64,000 bases of DNA, taken from contig CAYQLM010000003.1 in NCBI GenBank assembly GCA_964418365.1, positions 1 to 64,000 of the forward strand. The letters are read 5' to 3'. This stretch comes from JBBDXS01 sp964418365 (GTDB taxonomy: Bacteria; Chloroflexota; Dehalococcoidia; DSTF01; RBG-16-68-14). The position numbers were made by a program, and so were the translations under genes. The first letter of the stretch is position 1, and each line of letters opens with the position of its first letter. A model generated the notes under the pieces. The model was not told the origin of the DNA, searched no databases, and worked only from the letters and a program-made list of their open reading frames with translations. Below are positions 60,030-64,000 of this stretch, in pieces.

Positions 60030-61223
60030 ATGGAAGACGTCCAGAGCAGACGGGAGCGCGAGTTCAGCAATCTCCGCGACGAGAACCAGCGTCTGCGGCA
60101 GCGGCTCATTCTCCTCAGCGATCTCGGACGCCGGATCGCGTCTTCGCTCGAGTCAGATAAAGTACTCCAGGACGTGATCGACAGCGCATGCGAGCTTACG
60201 GATGCGCGCTACGGCGCGCTCGGCGTGTTCGATCGTCGCGGACAAATCGAGAAGTTCGCGACGCACGGCCTGTCGGACGAAGAGCGCGAACGCATCGGCA
60301 GCTTGCCGGAAGGCCTGGGCATCCTGGGCTGGCTGCACGACCTTCAGGAGCCACTGCGCCTGGGCGACCTGACGAAGCATCCGCGCTCAGTCGGCTTCCC
60401 GCCAAATCACCCGCCCATGCGGACCTTCCTTGGCGCGCCGGTCCGTCACAGCGACGAGGCCTTGGGCAATATCTATCTCACCGAGAAGGCCAACGGCGCA
60501 GACTTTACCCCGGAAGACGAGAGCTTGCTCGTTCTGTTCGCTGCCCAGGCGGCCATGGCGATCCGCAACTCACAACTGTACCGGCAAGTGCAGGACTTCG
60601 TCGCGTTGGAAGAGCGCGAGCGGATCGGGATGGACCTGCACGACGGCGTCATCCAGTCCCTCTACGCAACCGGCCTCAAGCTGGAGAGCTGCCTGGAGGA
60701 TGTCAAAGTCAACCCGGATGTCGTCGCGCCAGAGCTCGAGAAGGCGGTCGATCAGCTCAACCAGGTGATCTCGGACATCCGGAGCTACATCTTCCAGCTC
60801 CGGCCCGGCATGCTCGCCGATGCGGACCTCGCCGGCGCCATCGGCGGGCTGCTTCGCCACCTGCAGGTGAACGCGCTCCTGAATGTGAAGCTCGTCGAGG
60901 ACCCGGGCGCCTGTCAAACCCTGACCGAAGAGCAGACCAACACGCTCTTTCTCATCGCGCAGGAGGCGTTGACCAACGTTCGCAAGCACGCGCAGGCGTC
61001 GCAGGTGAGCGCTCACCTCGCGCAGCGGAACGGCTCGTTCAAGATGACGATCACGGATGACGGCATCGGCTTCGATCCCGCGACGCCGCCGTCGGGACAA
61101 GGGCTCCGCAACATGCGTGAACGCGTCGAGAAGCTGGGCGGCACACTGAGCGTCTATTCGGCGGACGGGCATGGCTCGAACGTTGTTGTTACCATTCCGG
61201 TTGCCGTCCACAGGAGCGCGTGA
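60030..61223 (+). CDS. GAF-domain sensor histidine kinase (NarL-type, HisKA_3)
   Basis: 397 residues, cytosolic. A short coiled coil (about 5-35) is followed by a GAF domain (about 40-190) and HisKA_3 with ERERIGMDLHDG: His204 is the phosphorylation site. The HATPase_c domain has EALTNVRKHA, DDGIGF and GQGLRNMRERV. It lacks membrane segments, so the signal is soluble: redox, gas or ligand. It overlaps the response-regulator gene by a TGATG or GTGA junction, a classic pair. Confidence 0.92.
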   Translation: MEDVQSRREREFSNLRDENQRLRQRLILLSDLGRRIASSLESDKVLQDVIDSACELTDARYGALGVFDRRGQIEKFATHGLSDEERERIGSLPEGLGILGWLHDLQEPLRLGDLTKHPRSVGFPPNHPPMRTFLGAPVRHSDEALGNIYLTEKANGADFTPEDESLLVLFAAQAAMAIRNSQLYRQVQDFVALEERERIGMDLHDGVIQSLYATGLKLESCLEDVKVNPDVVAPELEKAVDQLNQVISDIRSYIFQLRPGMLADADLAGAIGGLLRHLQVNALLNVKLVEDPGACQTLTEEQTNTLFLIAQEALTNVRKHAQASQVSAHLAQRNGSFKMTITDDGIGFDPATPPSGQGLRNMRERVEKLGGTLSVYSADGHGSNVVVTIPVAVHRSA

Positions 61224-61882
61224 TGCCCGATCCAGTCAGGGTGATGATCGTCGACGACCACGACGTGGTGCGCGAGGGGCTGCGCGCGCTCGTGCAAAGG
61301 CGTTCTCAGTTCGCCCTCGTCGGCGAGGCCGATTCGGTTGCATCGGCGATCAAGGAGGCCCAGCGCGCGGTCCCGGACATCATCATTATGGACGTCAGGC
61401 TGCCCGACGGAAGCGGTATCGAGGCCTGCCGCGAGATCCGCGCCCTGTTGCCTGAGACACGCGTGCTCATGCTCACTTCGTACGCGGACGATGAGGCTGT
61501 ACTCGCCTCGATCATGGCCGGAGCGAGCGGGTACTTGCTCAAGCAAACCAAAGGCCAGGAGCTTGTGCGGGCCATCGAGCGGGTTGCGGGCGGCGAGTCG
61601 CTTCTCGATCCGACGGTGACGAGCCACGTGCTGGAGCGCCTGCGCAGCGGCGCCACGGCGAAGGACGACGAGCTTTCGCTCTTGTCCGAGCAAGAGCAGC
61701 GCATCCTCGACCTCATCGCGGACGGCAAGACGAACAAGGAGATCGCGCAAGAAGTCTTCCTGAGCGACAAGACGGTGAAGAACTATGTCAGCAGTATCCT
61801 CAGCAAGCTCAACCTCCGGCGCCGCTCCGAGGCGGCGGCCTTCATCGCGCGCAAGCGTTCGCCCGGCAACACCCCGGGGTAG
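61223..61882 (+). CDS. NarL/LuxR-family response regulator
   Basis: About 219 residues. Receiver domain with DDH at the N-terminus, phospho-acceptor D57 (58 if GTG 61220 is used) in IIIMDVRLPD and Lys in YLLKQ. The C-terminal LuxR helix-turn-helix (about 152-210) has LSEQEQRILDLIADGKTNKEIA and TVKNYVSSILSKL. It is phosphorylated by the upstream kinase and activates or represses unknown promoters. The start is either GTG 61220 or ATG 61223; I chose ATG (TGATG). Confidence 0.92.
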   Translation: MPDPVRVMIVDDHDVVREGLRALVQRRSQFALVGEADSVASAIKEAQRAVPDIIIMDVRLPDGSGIEACREIRALLPETRVLMLTSYADDEAVLASIMAGASGYLLKQTKGQELVRAIERVAGGESLLDPTVTSHVLERLRSGATAKDDELSLLSEQEQRILDLIADGKTNKEIAQEVFLSDKTVKNYVSSILSKLNLRRRSEAAAFIARKRSPGNTPG

Positions 61883-62018
61883 TCCGGCAGCTCTTTCCCA
61901 ATCCCTGCCGAGCGTTGATGCCGTACTCTCTATCGACACGCCCTTGATCTCGCAGGCCAAAGCTCTGCTAGGCTTAACATGCGAGGTCGATCGTCAAGCC
62001 GTGCAGGAGGTGTGCCCC

Positions 62019-62594
62019 GTGACCAAGCTCGTTCGCCCCATGTTCGTGATCGCCGGACTCGTGATGCTGGCCTTGGGCCTGTTCGCCTCGGCCGGCCCGG
62101 CCGCCGCGACAACAACCACGATCCCCGTCGGCGATTTCTACTTCTGCAGCTCGTCGTTCGACGGCGGCAACTGCCAGACCACAATCCACGCCGGCGACAC
62201 CGTCGTCTGGGACTTCAGCAGCGGGAAATCGACGCACACCACGACGTCCGACACGGCGCTCTGGAACTCGGGCAATCTGAACGGCGGCACGTTCCAGTTC
62301 ACGTTCACGCAGGCCGGCACATTCGCATATCACTGCAACGTCCACGCCGACGAGATGAAGGGGACGATCATCGTGGAGGCCGCCGCCGCTCCGACGGCGA
62401 CGCTCATTACGAGTGGCACGTTCCCTATCGCAACGTTACCTGCTACCTCGACTCCGAGTGGCGGCGCACTGCCAGGCTCAGGCTCCGGTCCGCAGCCACC
62501 CGGCTCGACCAACTGGTGGCTGCTCGGCGCGTTGAGCATCGCAGGTGCCGCGCTCACGGGCGCCGGCCTCGCGTACGCCAGGCGCCAGCTATAG
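62019..62594 (+). CDS. Secreted cupredoxin with a sortase-like C-terminal signal
   Basis: 191 residues from GTG 62019, with AGGAGG 8 nt upstream. A signal peptide (1-30) precedes a plastocyanin-type domain with His in KSTHTT and Cys, His and Met in YHCNVHADEM, a type 1 copper site. A Gly/Pro-rich linker leads to LPGSG, a 20-residue membrane helix and a basic end ARRQL, resembling an LPxTG-type sorting or anchor signal. It carries electrons at the cell surface or is anchored there. It follows the response regulator. Confidence 0.82.
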   Translation: MTKLVRPMFVIAGLVMLALGLFASAGPAAATTTTIPVGDFYFCSSSFDGGNCQTTIHAGDTVVWDFSSGKSTHTTTSDTALWNSGNLNGGTFQFTFTQAGTFAYHCNVHADEMKGTIIVEAAAAPTATLITSGTFPIATLPATSTPSGGALPGSGSGPQPPGSTNWWLLGALSIAGAALTGAGLAYARRQL

Positions 62595-62670
62595 GCCCGA
62601 CCTTCCCGCCGACAATCGTAAGGGGCGTTCGACTGAACATCCCTACTCGTCGAATCTAGCGAATTGCTCG

Positions 62671-63366
62671 CTACGCGGGAGAGCCTGCCCTTTCGAGGCT
62701 ACGCTCACGCACGCGGACGCACTCGGCCGAAGGGAGCCCCAGCACAACGCGCTCGCCGTTCACGTCGATCGTCATCGTCGAGTTGAACGAAGCGAACTCC
62801 AGCACACGGATGCGGGTGCCCGGCGTCATGCCGTTCCGCTGGAGGAAGCGCATCAGGTCCGCGTCTTCCTCCGCCTCCTCTTGCACGCCATCGATGTCCG
62901 CCTCGTCGCCTTCGCGCAGCGTTGACATCAGGACCGTCGCCGGGCGCGGGAGGCCGGGGAAGGGGTTGCCGTGCGGGCAGGTCGTCGGGTTGCCGAGCAG
63001 CGCCATGATGCGTTCCTCCACCGCGGGCGAGACCGCGTGCTCGATGCGATGCGCTTCCACATGGGCATCGGCCCAGTCCATGCCGAGGATGTCGACGAGC
63101 AGGCGTTCGGCGAGGTAGTGGCGGCGTTTGATCGATTCCGCCGCCGCCGTTCCGCGTTCGGTTAGGTGGATGTCATGCCGGTCGCGTAGCTCGACCAGCT
63201 CATCGCGCTGCATGCGCTGGAGCGTCGCCCATGCCGTCGGCGCAGAGACGCCGCTGCGCTCCGCCAGGCGCGCAGCGATGACCGTCTTGCCGTTCTGGCG
63301 CTGGTCGTAGATCTCCTGGAGATAGTCCTCGACGGTCGGCGTGGGGCGATCGAGTTCGTGCTTCAT
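62671..63366 (-). CDS. DtxR/MntR-family metal-dependent transcriptional regulator
   Basis: 231 residues. The N-terminal winged helix (1-70) has LQEIYD and SGVSAPTAWATLQRM. The dimerisation/metal domain (70-145) contains E-x2-RIEHAVS and CPHGNPFP, typical of DtxR/MntR. The C-terminal FeoA-like SH3 domain (150-225) ends in VVLGL. It probably represses Mn2+ or Fe2+ uptake genes when metal is bound. No operator can be identified. Confidence 0.9.
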   Translation of the reverse strand: MKHELDRPTPTVEDYLQEIYDQRQNGKTVIAARLAERSGVSAPTAWATLQRMQRDELVELRDRHDIHLTERGTAAAESIKRRHYLAERLLVDILGMDWADAHVEAHRIEHAVSPAVEERIMALLGNPTTCPHGNPFPGLPRPATVLMSTLREGDEADIDGVQEEAEEDADLMRFLQRNGMTPGTRIRVLEFASFNSTMTIDVNGERVVLGLPSAECVRVRERSLERAGSPA

Positions 63367-63445
63367 GGCGGGTGTCGGGGCGATTCGCAGCCTATTGTAT
63401 CAGAAGTTCGAAGCTCGAGGCTCGAGGCTGGACATACGCCGCGTC

Positions 63446-63497
63446 TGTCGTTCTGAGCCCTTCGGCTTCGCTCAGGATAAACTCCGCGAAGAATCCG
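63446..63497 (+). repeat. Dispersed intergenic repeat with a TTCTGAGC...GCTCAGGAT core
   Basis: The segment has CTGAGC (63453-63458) facing GCTCAG (63470-63475) and a CGAAGAATC end. I recall very similar short intergenic repeats in many Chloroflexota genomes, but copy number here cannot be tested. It lies in a 157-nt gap. Confidence 0.4.
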
Positions 63498-63523
63498 GCC
63501 CCGCAGCATGACCCATCGATTCC

Positions 63524-64000
63524 TCATAGTTCGACCGGCCTTCTTGTGGAGAATCTGTACAGCAGCGCCGGCCTCCCGGCGCCCTCCGCCTGTCGCTCTG
63601 ACGTCGGCTCGATGATCTCGCGCGAGAGCATGCGCTTGCGGAAGTTGCGCTTGTCAAGCTTCTTGCCGGCGATGGTCTCGTACACGCGTTGGAGCTGGCT
63701 CAGCGTGAAGCGGCCCGGCAGCAGGCTGTAGGCGACGTTGGTGTACTCGAGCTTGTTGCGCAGGCGCTCCAACGCGTACTCCAGCACGGTCTTGTTTCTG
63801 AAGGCCAGCGCCGGCAGCGATCTCATGCTGAACCAGTCGGGTTGCCACACGGCGCGCTCGGCGAGCCGGACGCGCGTATGGTCGACGAGCGCGAAGTAGG
63901 TCACGGCGACCGCGCCGCCCGGCGTCGCATCGTCCAAGTCGTTGAACGTGTAGAGCTGCTCGAGGTAGACGTCCTGCACGCCCGTCTCGTCGACGAGCTT
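63524..64000 (-). CDS. NrtR-like Nudix protein, C-terminal part
   Basis: The last 158 residues; the start lies beyond position 64000. QDVYLEQLYTF and VAVTYFALVD are the end of a Nudix hydrolase fold. RFTLSQLQRVYETIAGKKLDKRNFRKRM and an RPALLYRF end are the winged-helix DNA-binding domain of NrtR-type regulators of NAD synthesis. Whether the Nudix box is intact cannot be seen. Confidence 0.85.
   Translation of the reverse strand, partial: KLVDETGVQDVYLEQLYTFNDLDDATPGGAVAVTYFALVDHTRVRLAERAVWQPDWFSMRSLPALAFRNKTVLEYALERLRNKLEYTNVAYSLLPGRFTLSQLQRVYETIAGKKLDKRNFRKRMLSREIIEPTSERQAEGAGRPALLYRFSTRRPVEL

Overview
The window is GC-rich, densely coded DNA. It uses many GTG/TTG starts and many overlapping ATGA, GTGA and TAATG junctions. 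Secreted Asp-box propeller and dockerin modules, cupredoxins, universal stress proteins and an orphan YvcK/CofD-like protein suggest an environmental Chloroflexota-type bacterium. That assignment is inference: no rRNA or marker gene fixes it.

About 39 of the 64 kb is a cell-surface glycan region in three blocks. (1) 3872-12207, minus strand: nucleotide-sugar dehydrogenase, YvcK-like protein, GT-C membrane glycosyltransferase, two GT2 enzymes, an HPr-kinase-like P-loop protein and a methyltransferase. A GT-C/PA14 fusion (1068-3875) converges on this operon. (2) 12504-24887, plus strand: a GT2, four GT4 enzymes, a tandem pair of GT-C proteins, a methyltransferase and a Wzx-type flippase. (3) 24992-40214, minus strand: sugar epimerase, hexapeptide acyltransferase, RmlD- and RmlC-like proteins, three paralogous GT-B transferases, methyltransferases, a Wzm/Wzt ABC exporter, a broken sulfotransferase, acyltransferase-3, a GT-C-like protein and a GT2. 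Flippase and ABC export routes therefore sit side by side.

From 40447 to 52700 the window holds an enoyl-CoA hydratase, a membrane-embedded spermidine-synthase-like protein followed by a duplicated 3' fragment of the hydratase, a two-domain cupredoxin lipoprotein and tRNA-Arg(CCT). The last 31 nt of that tRNA recur, with 3 mismatches, 7.2 kb downstream. The interval between the copies (truncated secreted protein, Asp-box/dockerin protein, lipoprotein hydrolase, degraded membrane protein) looks like an old tRNA-associated island.

From 52700 to the end are an Asp-box propeller protein with an apparently leaderless promoter, a DoxX pair, an amino-acid permease, a USP/receiver/USP operon, a frameshifted SDR, a zinc-ribbon protein, a collapsed ADP-forming acyl-CoA synthetase, a GAF histidine kinase with a NarL-type regulator, a cupredoxin with a sortase-like tail, a DtxR/MntR regulator and the end of an NrtR-like Nudix protein.

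Three genes carry single-base frameshifts (about 31170, 59122, 59830). They may be real decay or assembly errors.
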